A stretch of DNA of 64,000 nt from Bacillota bacterium (GCA_029572815.1 JAKPUQ010000209.1:62001-126000); one strand, 5' to 3'. Counted from the first letter of the stretch, positions 7,730-16,540 are shown. The notes: a model not told the origin generated them from the sequence alone. A program made the numbers and translations.

Positions 7730-8506
7730 TCAGTCCTCTATTACAACGATGACCTGCTTTGAAACTGCATAGCCCTGAGTGAAGGAAACGTTCTCCTCGC
7801 GCTCGGGAGTTACAGACATACCTGCCACACCTACGTCAGCCTTACCTGAATTTACAGCAGCGATAATGGAATCGAACTCCATGTTGTCTATCTGGAGAGT
7901 CATAGCCAGCTCATCGCAGACAGCATTCATGATATCCACGTCGATACCTACTATCTCGCCGTTCTCCATGCTCTCATAGGGCGGGAACTCGGCGTTTGTA
8001 GCCATAACGAGAGAATTTGACCTCTCTATGTTCGTGTCGGGCTTATAGCTGATATGATCCGGATTGCTTCCTATCCAGTGCCTCATGATACGGTCGATAG
8101 TGCCGTTCTCCTTGAGCTTTGTAAGAGCCTCGTCGATCTTCTCGCCCAGCTCGTCATTACCCTTCTTGTAGGCAATGGAGTACTCCTCCTCAGCGAAGGC
8201 ATCGGGAAGTATCTGGAGCCCCTTGTTCTTCTTGACGAACTCCTGAGCGGGCTCAGAATCGATGATAACTGCGTCTATCTTGCCCTGCTTCAGAGCCTGG
8301 ATAGCGTCAGCACCCTTGTTATAGCCCTCAACCTATGCATTCTCAACGTCCTGAGCAAAAATATAGCCTGTTGTTCCCAGCTGAGTACCGATGCTCTTCC
8401 CCTTAAGGTCATCTGCACTGTGCACTGTGTTTTCAGGAGCACCGCAGCCTGTGAGGCAGGCAGCAAGAAGCACGCCTGCGGACATTACGCTTAATAATTT
8501 TTTCAT
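7730..8506 (-). pseudogene. Amino acid ABC transporter binding lipoprotein, circularly permuted, interrupted by TAG
   Basis: Read through one in-frame TAG (8333-8335, codon 58), this is a 258-residue substrate-binding lipoprotein. A signal peptide with lipobox L-T-G-C (Cys 21) is followed directly by the part that normally comes second: A-D-D-L-K-G-K-S-I-G, G-T-T-G, Y-N-K-G-A-D-A-I-Q-A-L, then A-V-I-I-D-S-E-P-A. A short linker leads to the part that normally comes first, A-T-N-A-E-F-P-P-Y-E through V-T-P-E-R-E-E-N-V to the terminal Q-V-I-V-V. The two parts meet at the usual hinge loop, so the order is a circular permutation of a type II binding protein. Both halves remain in one frame, so the TAG may be a recent mutation, read through, or a sequencing error. 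The ATG follows AAAGGATGG. Confidence 0.8.
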
Positions 8507-8546
8507 AGAATTACCATCCTTTCAGATAAAACATCTCATATTTCAC

Positions 8547-8575
8547 ATTATAATTGATTTCTTTTCAAATTTCAA
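8547..8575 (-). promoter_or_regulatory. Consensus promoter of the binding protein/permease/ATPase operon
   Basis: On the minus strand TTGAAA (8570-8575), 17 bases, TATAAT (8547-8552), about 40 bases upstream of the lipoprotein start. Confidence 0.85.
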
Positions 8576-8616
8576 TACTTTTCCCCGAATATATCCAATT
8601 TGTAACCTATTTGCGC

Positions 8617-8649
8617 AAAAACCGCTGTCTGCATATTTACAGACAGCGG
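8617..8649 (-). terminator. Intrinsic terminator of the flavin-split-barrel gene
   Basis: A perfect 10-bp stem (8622-8631 with 8640-8649) followed on the minus strand by five T residues (8617-8621). It closes the cysK/split-barrel unit before the transporter operon promoter. Confidence 0.85.
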
Positions 8650-8657
8650 CGCTTGTA

Positions 8658-9053
8658 TCAGAGTATGTTTTCTCCCTCGCCCATAACGGGGATTATTACA
8701 GCCTTTGCGTCTTCAAGATGGAATATCATCATCTTGTTGCCTGTGTTGTCATTGTAAATGTCTCTGAGGTGAGGAGCTCCATCCAGAGCAGCCTCTGCGT
8801 ATTTGGGATCAGTCTCGAAAACAGCCTTTCCTGTGTATCGGAGCCACTTTCCGTCGGGCTTGCAGGCGGCTATCTCGCAGAGGGGCGAAGCAATGAGCTG
8901 CTTGTAAACGTCCTTGAAATCGCCCACGCCAAAGAGTACCTTTCCGTCCATTTCCATGTGAAGTCCCAGAGGTCTCAGCTTAGGCTGGTCGCCGTCCTTT
9001 GTAGCCAGGAAGAAAATTCCTGCTTCGTTGAGAAAATCGTTGAGTTTGCTCAT
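8658..9053 (-). CDS. Pyridoxamine 5'-phosphate oxidase family (flavin split-barrel) protein
   Basis: Protein of 131 residues with the split-barrel pattern F-F-L-A-T-K-D-G-D-Q-P-K-L-R-P-L-G, then V-L-F-G-V-G and Y-L-R-Y-T-G-type strands. This group binds FMN or a related cofactor; some members act on nitro-compounds. The substrate is unknown. The ATG at 9053 has AAGGAGG eight bases upstream, so the earlier in-frame start at 9074 is rejected. It follows cysK by about 33 bases on the same strand and is probably co-transcribed. Confidence 0.85.
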   Translation of the reverse strand: MSKLNDFLNEAGIFFLATKDGDQPKLRPLGLHMEMDGKVLFGVGDFKDVYKQLIASPLCEIAACKPDGKWLRYTGKAVFETDPKYAEAALDGAPHLRDIYNDNTGNKMMIFHLEDAKAVIIPVMGEGENIL

Positions 9054-9086
9054 AAAATATACCTCCTTATGCACATTTCGTGCTTA

Positions 9087-10016
9087 TTAGTCATCAAAAA
9101 GCGGAGTTGAGAAATATCTCTCTGCGGTATCGGGAAGGATAGTTACAACAGTCTTTCCCTCGCCCAGCTTCTCAGCAAGCTTCAGTGCAGCTGCCACGTT
9201 GGTACCGCTGGAGATACCGCACATTATGCCCTCCTTGGAAGCTAAGTCCTTGGCGGTCTGTATAGCCTCCTCATCGGTAACTATGTAAATATCGTCATAT
9301 ATCTCCTGGTTGAGTATATCGGGGATTATACCGTCGCCTATTCCCATCTGGAGGTGGGTGCCGATGTTGCCGCCTGCAAGTATTGCAGCATTTTCGGGCT
9401 CAACAGCCCATATCACCATATCCGGATACTGAGCCTTGAGAGCCTCGCCGATACCTGTGATGGTACCGCCTGTACCGATGCCTGAGCAGAAGCCGTCTAT
9501 CTTCACCGCAGACTGCTCCAGTATCTCAAGAGCTGTGTGGTACTTATGTGCGCCGATATTGTTGATATTGGCGAACTGCTGGGGTACGAAGACATTCTCG
9601 TCCTCCTCAGCCATTCTAAGGGCAGTATCAAGGCACTCCTGGATACACTTGCCGATATCGCCGTCATCGTGTATGAGCATTACCTCAGCACCGTAGTGGT
9701 TCACCAGCTTGCGGCGCTCCTCGCTGACGGAATCGGGCATTATGATGATGGTCCTGTAGCCCTTTACCGCACCCACAAGAGCGAGACCAATGCCCTGATT
9801 GCCGCTGGTAGGCTCAACGATAATGGTATTCTCCTTTATTTTACCCTCCATTTCGGCATGGCGGATCATATTGTAAGCGGTACGGGTCTTGATAGAGCCG
9901 CCCACATTGAGTCCCTCGAACTTGACGAGTACATCTGCATTGCCTTTTTTGTTCATGCGGTTGAGCTTAATCATGGGAGTATGTCCCATTGCTTCAAGAA
10001 TATTATTGTATATCAT
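9087..10016 (-). CDS. cysK: Cysteine synthase family PLP enzyme (O-acetylserine sulfhydrylase)
   Basis: PLP enzyme of 309 residues that should form cysteine from O-acetylserine and sulfide. The PLP lysine lies in N-V-G-G-S-I-K-T-R (most homologues read N-P-G-G-S-x-K-D-R), the substrate loop is P-T-S-G-N-Q-G, the phosphate cup is G-T-G-G-T-I-T-G, and the end is P-D-T-A-E-R-Y-F-S-T. Length is normal. The N-V and K-T-R variations leave a small chance of a specialised paralogue such as a cystathionine beta-synthase-like enzyme. The start has AAGGAG upstream. Confidence 0.88.
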   Translation of the reverse strand: MIYNNILEAMGHTPMIKLNRMNKKGNADVLVKFEGLNVGGSIKTRTAYNMIRHAEMEGKIKENTIIVEPTSGNQGIGLALVGAVKGYRTIIIMPDSVSEERRKLVNHYGAEVMLIHDDGDIGKCIQECLDTALRMAEEDENVFVPQQFANINNIGAHKYHTALEILEQSAVKIDGFCSGIGTGGTITGIGEALKAQYPDMVIWAVEPENAAILAGGNIGTHLQMGIGDGIIPDILNQEIYDDIYIVTDEEAIQTAKDLASKEGIMCGISSGTNVAAALKLAEKLGEGKTVVTILPDTAERYFSTPLFDD

Positions 10017-10067
10017 TATAAGTTCTCCTTAAACGGCTTTTCAGCCCTATAGTCACATAACATTACT

Positions 10068-10096
10068 ATTATACAATAAATCCGACTAAAACGCAA
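10068..10096 (-). promoter_or_regulatory. Sigma-A promoter of cysK
   Basis: TTGCGT (10091-10096), 17 bases, TATAAT (10068-10073) on the minus strand. No recognisable riboswitch lies in the roughly 45-base leader. Confidence 0.75.
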
Positions 10097-10158
10097 GGAT
10101 TTTTTCAGTTTCCGAAAAACAGATACAAATATAGTTGGTTAAGACTAACATTTATATT

Positions 10159-10968
10159 TCATTCATACTGCTTTTCCTCAATGGACGCCAAAAGTCCCGA
10201 GTGCTTATAGAGCCTGATGATGTAAGTCTTTTCGCGGTCAAGAGTTTCCTCAAGCTCCTTCCCCTCCTTTTCCGAGACCTGAACGATTTTTTCATAGCTG
10301 CTGTCCTCCAGTACACTGAACCTGTAGGTCAGACTGCTGTGCCTTCTGCTGTTATAGCGTCTGCTCGTTATAGCGTAGGAGATGGAGTCGGTGCCGATAT
10401 GTGCGCCGCTTACCTCCACAGCAACGGTCTCACCCCCGGTCATATCCATAAATGTGCTGCCCGCAAAAGCTGCGTAGGACAGATTGTCAAACCTGGGAAA
10501 ATCATTGATACTGCGCTGGGAATGCAGAGCCGTTTCCCTTACGCCGAAGGACATATACATCAGAAACAGGAAAACGTAGAGCAGCACGAAGCCTGCGATC
10601 CTGCCTGCCTTGCCCTGCTTTTTCTTCTTTTTGTGGGAGCCGTACTTCTTCTCCATAGTATCTGCCGCAGTCACAAGGGGCTCACTGCGCTTTATGAGCA
10701 TTATCCTTCCCAGAGCCACTCCGAAGGACACCTCTGCCGCCAGTCCAAGTATTATGCGCAGCAGTGAGAACAGGAACACTGCCCTCAGTCCCTTCTCCCC
10801 CGTCATGACATCGGGCTTGAACAGGACTCTGTGCAGGATAGAGACAATGAATGCTGCCACAGCAGCAATAAAGGCAAACTTATCACGTTTCCAGATCTTT
10901 TCTTCGTGCTCAAAAGCCTTTCTTCTTGCCTCGGCTGCCTTTTTATTACTCATATCAGTCCCACTCAT
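10159..10968 (-). CDS. Hypothetical membrane protein
   Basis: I do not recognise this 269-residue protein. It has a charged N-terminus (Lys/Arg/Glu-rich, residues 8-29), a first membrane pair at about residues 31-48 and 62-88, a Lys-rich loop (H-K-K-K-K-K-Q) near 112, a third segment at about 122-140, and a non-membrane C-terminal domain of about 125 residues. It follows the MetRS-like gene on the same strand, with a strong hairpin between. The first ATG is used; the sixth codon is an alternative start. Confidence 0.6.
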   Translation of the reverse strand: MSGTDMSNKKAAEARRKAFEHEEKIWKRDKFAFIAAVAAFIVSILHRVLFKPDVMTGEKGLRAVFLFSLLRIILGLAAEVSFGVALGRIMLIKRSEPLVTAADTMEKKYGSHKKKKKQGKAGRIAGFVLLYVFLFLMYMSFGVRETALHSQRSINDFPRFDNLSYAAFAGSTFMDMTGGETVAVEVSGAHIGTDSISYAITSRRYNSRRHSSLTYRFSVLEDSSYEKIVQVSEKEGKELEETLDREKTYIIRLYKHSGLLASIEEKQYE

Positions 10969-10984
10969 TTCTTCAGTTAACAGT

Positions 10985-11009
10985 AAGGAACGCCGAAAAG
11001 GCGTTCCTT
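10985..11009 (-). terminator. Strong hairpin between the MetRS-like gene and the membrane protein gene
   Basis: A perfect 10-bp inverted repeat (10985-10994 with 11000-11009) with a 5-base loop but no T run on the minus strand. It may attenuate transcription or stabilise the mRNA rather than terminate fully. Confidence 0.5.
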
Positions 11010-11025
11010 GTAATGCTTATATAAA

Positions 11026-13035
11026 TTATTCCTCAGCCGCAGCGAACTGGCTCTCGTGACGAGTGAAGAAATCCGTTCTGGGAGGCAGGAACTTCAGCTT
11101 GTGGTTCTCGCCTGTGAAGTAGTTTACAGGCTCAAGGATAGTATCCCATGACCAGATACGCTCATCGACCTCCAGATACTCGCGGAGCTTCTCTGTGCCG
11201 AATGGAGCCATTGGGTGCAGGAGCACACCTGCTATCCTTATCATGTAGAACAGGTTGGCAAGGGACTGCTTCAGTACTTCCTTGTCGGGATAGTCGCCTG
11301 TGAGCGCCTTAGCCATGTACTTGCTTCCGTTGCGGATATAGCTGTCCAGAACGTAGGTACACTGGTGGAAAGCAAACTTGGACATATGCCTCTCGTAATC
11401 AAGCACAGCCTTCTTTGCCTCCTCGCGGAACTTCTCCTCGGGAGCGTTGTCGGGCATGATGCCGTCCAGCTCCTTCTGAGCGGTATAGAAAGCAGTTCTT
11501 ATCATACGGTTGTATACATTCGAGAGGAGCAGACCGTCCTTTACAACAGGATCCGCGTCCTCGGGCTTAGCATCGGGATTGTAGGGCTTGGGCATGAAGC
11601 TTACGGAGCGCTGACCCAGACCAAGTCCCAGCCAGTGCATACGGAGCTGCTCGGGAGTATAGCGCTTGAGCAGGTCGTCAGCCATAGGCGGCTTTACAGC
11701 GCCTGAGCTGGAAGCCTTCTTGTCGAGGAAAAGAATGTGGTGATTTGCCACGATAACAGGCATCTGGAGCTCTCCCTCGGCAGGGTCGGCAGTCTTGGTA
11801 TCGCTCTCCTGCTGAGCCATCCACATAGCAGGCTCGGCAATTCCGTAGAAGTAGATGTTGTCCTGACCGACGAACTGATATACAGTCGAGTCCTTGCTGC
11901 ACCAGTAGTCCTTCCACTCGTTAGTGTCATGACCGATGGACTCCAGATAGGTCTCTGTAAATGAGATAGGAGCCCAAAGTGACTCAGGCCATACCCATAC
12001 GGTAAGACCGTCAACGCCGTCCATAACAGGCGCAGGAACGCCCCACTCGATATTTCCTGTAAGGCGGAAAGGAACGAGTGTCTTTCCTGTACGGTAGCGT
12101 ATGCCGTTCTCGGTGAGAATGCGGCAGGCTTCATCACAGTCGGAAAGCTTGGTGAACTCTATTGTAAATGAGGGCTTCTTGGGCTCCTCAAGGTACTCAT
12201 GTGCAGGCATGGAGTCCTTCAGCTCCATGTACTTTTCCTCAAACTCGCGCTTTATGTAGATAACGGGGTTCTTGAGGAACTCGTCAATGGTCTTCCACAC
12301 AACGGGACGGATGTCCTTGCGCTTTTTCAGCTCCTCCACCCAGTCCTTCATGAGCTGCTCATAGTCGCGGAGCCTGAAATACCAGTTGGTAACGGGCTTC
12401 ATTGTGGGAGTCTCGCCTGTCAGGGTGCTGACGGGGTTGATGAGGTTCTCAGGCATATACTGATGACCCATATCGCACTCATCTGCGTAGCCCTTTTCAG
12501 AGGTACAGCCGTCAACGGGGCACTTTCCAATTACCTGTCTGCCGTTGAGGAACACACCAGCCTTCTCATCGAAGAACTGCATGGTGGTTATGCGGTCCAG
12601 CTGTCCCTTCTTGTGGAGTGAGCTTATGAAGCGGTCGGTAACTGAGGCGTGTATCTCCTTGGAGCGTCCCAGACCGGAAGCTGCGAACAGATTGGGAGAG
12701 ATGCCGTAAGCATCAAGAGTCTCCTGCTGCTTGTCGTGGTTTCTCTGAACGAAATCCTCAAGTGAGCCCTCGAACTCGCCGTTCTTGACCTTTACGCGCC
12801 AGCCCTCTGCAATGGGAGAGCCGTAGCAGTCTGTACCGCCCACGAATATAACATTGTCCTTGCCTATACGGTCGCGCATGAAGCGTGCGAAGGTGTCCGC
12901 AAAAACGAACATACCGCCCACATGACCGAAGTGGAGCTCCTTGTTGCCATAGGGCATACCGCCTGTGACGATACATCTTTTCGGGAACACAGGACGGGGT
13001 ATCTCAAAATTCTTCTTTTCCTTTTTATCTGACAT
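11026..13035 (-). CDS. Methionyl-tRNA synthetase-like class I ligase, divergent
   Basis: The 669-residue protein has a MetRS layout: HIGH-type motif H-F-G-H after P-Y-G-N (about residue 35), G-G-T-D, a zinc knuckle C-P-V-D-G-C, then V-W-V-W-P-E-S-L-W-A-P-I and V-G-Q-D-N-I-Y-F. Several key positions depart from the norm. The KMSKS loop reads K-A-S-S-S-G, without the second Lys; the G-T-D-E-H-G motif is G-T-D-C-Y-G; and an extra segment of about 70 residues, including S-F-T-I-E-F-T-K-L-S-D, precedes the second half of the catalytic domain. It may be the sole MetRS of this lineage or a specialised paralogue. It follows gltX on the same strand. Confidence 0.75.
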   Translation of the reverse strand: MSDKKEKKNFEIPRPVFPKRCIVTGGMPYGNKELHFGHVGGMFVFADTFARFMRDRIGKDNVIFVGGTDCYGSPIAEGWRVKVKNGEFEGSLEDFVQRNHDKQQETLDAYGISPNLFAASGLGRSKEIHASVTDRFISSLHKKGQLDRITTMQFFDEKAGVFLNGRQVIGKCPVDGCTSEKGYADECDMGHQYMPENLINPVSTLTGETPTMKPVTNWYFRLRDYEQLMKDWVEELKKRKDIRPVVWKTIDEFLKNPVIYIKREFEEKYMELKDSMPAHEYLEEPKKPSFTIEFTKLSDCDEACRILTENGIRYRTGKTLVPFRLTGNIEWGVPAPVMDGVDGLTVWVWPESLWAPISFTETYLESIGHDTNEWKDYWCSKDSTVYQFVGQDNIYFYGIAEPAMWMAQQESDTKTADPAEGELQMPVIVANHHILFLDKKASSSGAVKPPMADDLLKRYTPEQLRMHWLGLGLGQRSVSFMPKPYNPDAKPEDADPVVKDGLLLSNVYNRMIRTAFYTAQKELDGIMPDNAPEEKFREEAKKAVLDYERHMSKFAFHQCTYVLDSYIRNGSKYMAKALTGDYPDKEVLKQSLANLFYMIRIAGVLLHPMAPFGTEKLREYLEVDERIWSWDTILEPVNYFTGENHKLKFLPPRTDFFTRHESQFAAAEE

Positions 13036-13052
13036 TTTTATTACCTCTTTAT

Positions 13053-13169
13053 ATAATTCATAATTAAGAATTCATAATTCATAATTGTGGTGTCCGCTAT
13101 CGCGGACGGATTTGAATAATTTCAGGCGACCATTAATTATGCATTATGCATTATGAATTATGCATTATG
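13053..13169. repeat. Small interspersed element with AATTATG-type inverted ends
   Basis: A left array of TTCATAATT-like units (13053-13090) and a right array of ATTATGCATTATG-like units (13130-13169) are imperfect inverted repeats. They flank a short hairpin TCCGC-tatc-GCGGA near 13092. The right end supplies the TAA stop of gltX (13165-13167). It resembles a miniature non-autonomous element; no gene is inside. Confidence 0.65.
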
Positions 13170-14805
13170 AAAAAGCCTGAAGGCGCTTGCGTGTTATCTC
13201 CTCGCCGAGAACATGGCTGACTTCCCAGATATCGGGAGCATTTGCGTGTCCTGTGAGAGCGATACGGAGCATATTTGTGATGTGGACTATGCTTCCCCTG
13301 AACTGGTCGGGGTTCTTCTTGTAGTCCTTGGGCTTTACAGCAAAGCCCATCTCCTCGGTGATAGCCTTTACCTTGTCGAACCATGCAGCGGAATCGTCGC
13401 TGTGGTCATAAGATGCAAGGTACTTGCCGAAGAATTCCTTAACGGTTGCCTCGTCGCACTCCTCGGGCATATCATCGGTCACTCTGAAGGTCTCATCGTA
13501 GTAGAAGCTCATGAAGTCGCAGGCCTGCTTCCAGGTCTCGATGTCACGTCTGGGCTTTGCACCGCCTCTGCCCACATTGAGAGCAGCAAGAGTTCTCTCG
13601 GGATACTTCTTTATAAGGGCTGCAAACTCGTCATTGTACTCCTCGCACCACTCCAGCCAGCCGTCAAAGACCTGCTGTGCAGGCATACGGCAGATAACGT
13701 TCTTGGAGATATCGCGGAGCTTGTCCAGGTCCACCAGAGCGCCCGAAACGGACATCTTGTCCAGTGCATAGGGGAAGTCATGGTAATCAGCCTCGGGATT
13801 TGCGATACGCCACTCCTCGTAGTTGGAATTGAGGAGAGTGAGCAGGAACTCCCAGATAGCGTCTCTGCTTATTCCCTCCTGCTGATAGTAAGCCAGCGCC
13901 AGCTCGGGGTCCTTACGCTTTGAGAGCTTGCGCTTGCCTCCTGTCTCGCCGTCTATCTTCATGAGGATAGCGGTGTGGCAGTATTTAGGCTGCTTCCAGC
14001 CGAGAGTATTGAACAGCTCAACGTGCATAGGCAGAGAGGATATCCACTCCTCGCCGCGGATAACATGAGTTGAGCGCATGAAATGGTCGTCGATAACGTG
14101 GGCGAAGTGGTATGTGGGGATACCGTCGCTCTTGAGGAGAACGAAATCCATGTTGTTTCTGGGCATTTCCAGCTTGCCGCGGATAGCGTCCTCAACGGCT
14201 ATGGTCTCGCCTGTCTCCTGACCTCTGAAGCGCAGCACCCACTCCTTGCCCTCGGCGATATTTGCCTTAACTTCATCTATGGTAAGGTCACGGCACTTTG
14301 CATACTTACCGTAAACTCCGGGATTTTCCTTGTTAGCGGTCTGCTGCTCGCGGACAGCCTCTATCTCCTCGGCAGTCATGAAGCAGGGATAAGCCAGACC
14401 TCTCTCTGTGAGGAGCTTTGCGAAAACGTGGTATATCTCCTTACGCTGACGCTGTCTGTAGGGGCCGTAGCTGCCGTTGTCGCCATCTGCGGTAGCGCCC
14501 TCGTCAAAGTGAACGCCGAAGTAGTCCATAGCGTTGATGACGGTCTCAACAGCGCCCTCCACCTCACGCTTATTGTCGGTATCCTCAATTCTCAGGTAGA
14601 AAACGCCATTTGACTGGTGAGCGATACGCTCGCCGATAATAGCGTTGTAGAGGTTGCCAAGGTGAACGAAGCCTGTGGGGCTGGGTCCTATACGGGTAAC
14701 GCAGGCGCCCTCGGGGAGCTGTCTTTCGGGAAAACGAGCATCGATATCCTCGGGAGTTTCCTTAACATCGGGGAAAAGAAGTTCTGCAAGTGCCTTAAAG
14801 TCCAT
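13165..14805 (-). CDS. gltX: Glutamate--tRNA ligase
   Basis: Class I synthetase of 546 residues, longer than the usual ~480. The HIGH motif is G-P-S-P-T-G-F-V-H-L-G-N, the glutamate-binding segment is Y-L-R-I-E-D-T-D, and the KMSKS motif is K-L-S-K-R-K-D-P-E. The ATG follows AAAGGA. The stop codon lies inside a repeat element that abuts the 3' end, so the last residues may have been reshaped by its insertion. The MetRS-like gene follows on the same strand. Confidence 0.95.
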   Translation of the reverse strand: MDFKALAELLFPDVKETPEDIDARFPERQLPEGACVTRIGPSPTGFVHLGNLYNAIIGERIAHQSNGVFYLRIEDTDNKREVEGAVETVINAMDYFGVHFDEGATADGDNGSYGPYRQRQRKEIYHVFAKLLTERGLAYPCFMTAEEIEAVREQQTANKENPGVYGKYAKCRDLTIDEVKANIAEGKEWVLRFRGQETGETIAVEDAIRGKLEMPRNNMDFVLLKSDGIPTYHFAHVIDDHFMRSTHVIRGEEWISSLPMHVELFNTLGWKQPKYCHTAILMKIDGETGGKRKLSKRKDPELALAYYQQEGISRDAIWEFLLTLLNSNYEEWRIANPEADYHDFPYALDKMSVSGALVDLDKLRDISKNVICRMPAQQVFDGWLEWCEEYNDEFAALIKKYPERTLAALNVGRGGAKPRRDIETWKQACDFMSFYYDETFRVTDDMPEECDEATVKEFFGKYLASYDHSDDSAAWFDKVKAITEEMGFAVKPKDYKKNPDQFRGSIVHITNMLRIALTGHANAPDIWEVSHVLGEEITRKRLQAFS

Positions 14806-14917
14806 AATATCAATCCTTTTGTAAATTCTGAGCCTGTAAAGGTACAGGCAATATTTATTTAATTATACCACATAGCTCCGCCAAAGTCAATGACTAAAAA
14901 ACGCAGTGAAAACCCGC

Positions 14918-14946
14918 TTGACAGACCGCAGAATGTGCGGTATAAT
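14918..14946 (+). promoter_or_regulatory. Perfect consensus sigma-A promoter
   Basis: TTGACA (14918-14923), 17 bases, TATAAT (14941-14946). It drives the small membrane protein at 14992; the predicted leader is about 40 bases. Confidence 0.9.
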
Positions 14947-14991
14947 ACGGATATACGATACACTCTCTTATATTCAACAAAAAGGAAGATC

Positions 14992-15219
14992 ATGAATTAT
15001 AAATTTCCAGGAGGGAAACGTTCCCCGATCATAATACCGATATTAATAGCCATTCTGATATTCGGCGGCGAGACCGTAGGAACTATTGTTTTCATCGTCG
15101 GCGCCGTAGTAGTTGCAGTATGGCTCTATGATCTTCTCAGCAGTATTTTCACGGGCAGCAGCGATGAGCACTTCAACAATGAAGATAATGACAAATATCA
15201 TGACAGGTACGAAGAATAA
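14992..15219 (+). CDS. Small two-helix membrane protein
   Basis: A 75-residue protein with no recognised family. A basic N-terminus (N-Y-K-F-P-G-G-K-R) is followed by two hydrophobic segments (about 12-28 and 30-49), then a short acidic, Asn/Asp-rich tail ending D-R-Y-E-E. The ATG at 14992 follows AAAGGAAG and lies just after a perfect promoter; an upstream in-frame ATG at 14890 precedes the promoter and is rejected. The strong promoter argues that it is expressed. Confidence 0.65.
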   Translation: MNYKFPGGKRSPIIIPILIAILIFGGETVGTIVFIVGAVVVAVWLYDLLSSIFTGSSDEHFNNEDNDKYHDRYEE

Positions 15220-15261
15220 AAAAGCTCCCCTCGGTAAGACAGATACCTATATAGAAGTTTT

Positions 15262-15291
15262 GCCCCTGAGTGTTACAAAGCACTCAGGGGC
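15262..15291. terminator. Hairpin after the small membrane protein gene
   Basis: A perfect 11-bp stem (15262-15272 with 15281-15291) and an 8-base loop. It lacks a clear T run on either strand, so it is only a probable terminator between convergent genes. Confidence 0.55.
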
Positions 15292-15327
15292 ATTGTGCAT
15301 ATTTATGTTGCTTAGCTAAATCAGAAT

Positions 15328-16086
15328 TTATTTGAAATAAGCGGTATCAAACTCCTCACCACTGTTCAGCTTATCCAGTAATTCCAGCAATCCTTTCTGA
15401 CCATGAATCTCCATCCATTCGCTGACTTCATGTTTCGCATTCAGATAGCGGAAACGCCTGTCTTCTACCGTTCCAGCATAGAATTCAGGACCTGTATCCA
15501 TATCTTCAAGAGGAAGTGCGTTCTTTCCGTTATCAGTCTGTTCAATCCATGCATCCAGCCCATATTGCTCACGATAATCATTTTGCGTGGCAAGTCCCTC
15601 ATCAAACCATGTAGGAATCCCTTTCAGAGAATTTGTATTCAGGCGGGTATGCAGCTCCGCATGAGTGAGTTCATGTGCTATTATGTCAATATTAAGGTAT
15701 TCATCTGAAACAGAAATGTAGTTTTTCTTCGGATCAAATATTGAGGTTTTCGTATCATGATCTCCGCCGAGCTTTGAAAGCAGATTATCATCATCACAGA
15801 TGATTACGATCGTTTTAGATGTATCGGTACACTGTAATTCTCCGAAAAACGCTCTGTCCCGTGCTAATGCATCTTCCGTGATCTGAATCGCTTCTTTGAT
15901 ATTACCGGAATAGTTTTTATTCGCATAGATATGATCTGCTGCCTTTTCAAAGGAACTGCGGTACGGAACTGACATTCGATAGCCTAAATCCGTAAATTGA
16001 AAAAAACAGACAGCCGCCAGCAGCAACAACAGTATCAAAGAAATACAACAGCATAATATGATTTTCTTCTTTGATTTCACTTTCAT
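15328..16086 (-). CDS. Membrane-anchored gluzincin metallopeptidase (peptidase MA-like)
   Basis: Protein of 252 residues with one N-terminal membrane anchor (about residues 8-27) and an extracellular peptidase domain. The zinc motif H-E-L-T-H is followed about 25 residues later by W-F-D-E-G-L-A-T-Q, which supplies the Glu ligand of gluzincins. The start at 16086 has AGGAG eight bases upstream; the ATG two codons earlier is too close to it. The gene looks poorer in G and C than its neighbours, which could mean later acquisition. The substrate is unknown. Confidence 0.75.
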   Translation of the reverse strand: MKVKSKKKIILCCCISLILLLLLAAVCFFQFTDLGYRMSVPYRSSFEKAADHIYANKNYSGNIKEAIQITEDALARDRAFFGELQCTDTSKTIVIICDDDNLLSKLGGDHDTKTSIFDPKKNYISVSDEYLNIDIIAHELTHAELHTRLNTNSLKGIPTWFDEGLATQNDYREQYGLDAWIEQTDNGKNALPLEDMDTGPEFYAGTVEDRRFRYLNAKHEVSEWMEIHGQKGLLELLDKLNSGEEFDTAYFK

Positions 16087-16159
16087 GTTCATTTCTCCTG
16101 TAAATTCCGATTTTTGTCAGTAACAATTATAGCACATCATCTCTGTACTGTCAATAGAA

Positions 16160-16202
16160 ACGCCATAGTACTTCTGACCTTACATCAGAAATACTATGGC
16201 GT
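16160..16202 (-). terminator. Hairpin terminator with GCCATAGTA arms
   Basis: An inverted repeat with an 11-bp outer arm (16160-16170 with 16192-16202) and an inner 6-bp arm. On the minus strand it is followed by TTTCTATT. It lies downstream of the small Cys-pair protein gene. Confidence 0.6.
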
Positions 16203-16264
16203 AAAACTTCTTTATGCGTACTGTTCTTATGAGGGGAGCCTGACTTTTTGTTCAGGGCTGTAAC

Positions 16265-16540
16265 TCAATAAACATGAGTTTCCAGAGTAGTACCGCAAAG
16301 ACTGCAGTAGACTGTCTCTATGCACATATAATATACATAATTATATCCTATCGGGATACGGTATACATCATATTTTGAAGCAACATGGTAGCTTCCGCCG
16401 TGGCAATGAGTACAGCTGGCGGCATAAGCTGTGAGTGTGTTGTCCGACTTCGGAGCGAAATTCTTAGTGACGACCGAGCCTGCGCCGAGAAGTACGAATG
16501 CGAGTTCAGTTGCTGAGAGTCGTTTGAGTTTGTGTTTCAT
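16265..16540 (-). CDS. Small secreted protein with two CxxC pairs
   Basis: A 91-residue protein of unknown function. A basic start (K-H-K-L-K-R-L) and hydrophobic stretch suggest a signal peptide. The mature part has C-T-H-C-H and, near the C-terminus, C-S-L-C-G, separated by a Tyr-rich segment; together they could bind one zinc like a ribbon. The ATG at 16540 follows AAAAGGACTT. The neighbouring SH3b gene has the same leader motif AAAAGGACTT, which hints at related regulation or origin. Confidence 0.55.
   Translation of the reverse strand: MKHKLKRLSATELAFVLLGAGSVVTKNFAPKSDNTLTAYAASCTHCHGGSYHVASKYDVYRIPIGYNYVYYMCIETVYCSLCGTTLETHVY

Noticed and set aside
11000-14860. T-box leaders for the MetRS-like gene and gltX (also leuS)
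   Set aside because: No T-box sequence (TGGNACCGCG type) or specifier stem is visible upstream of these genes.
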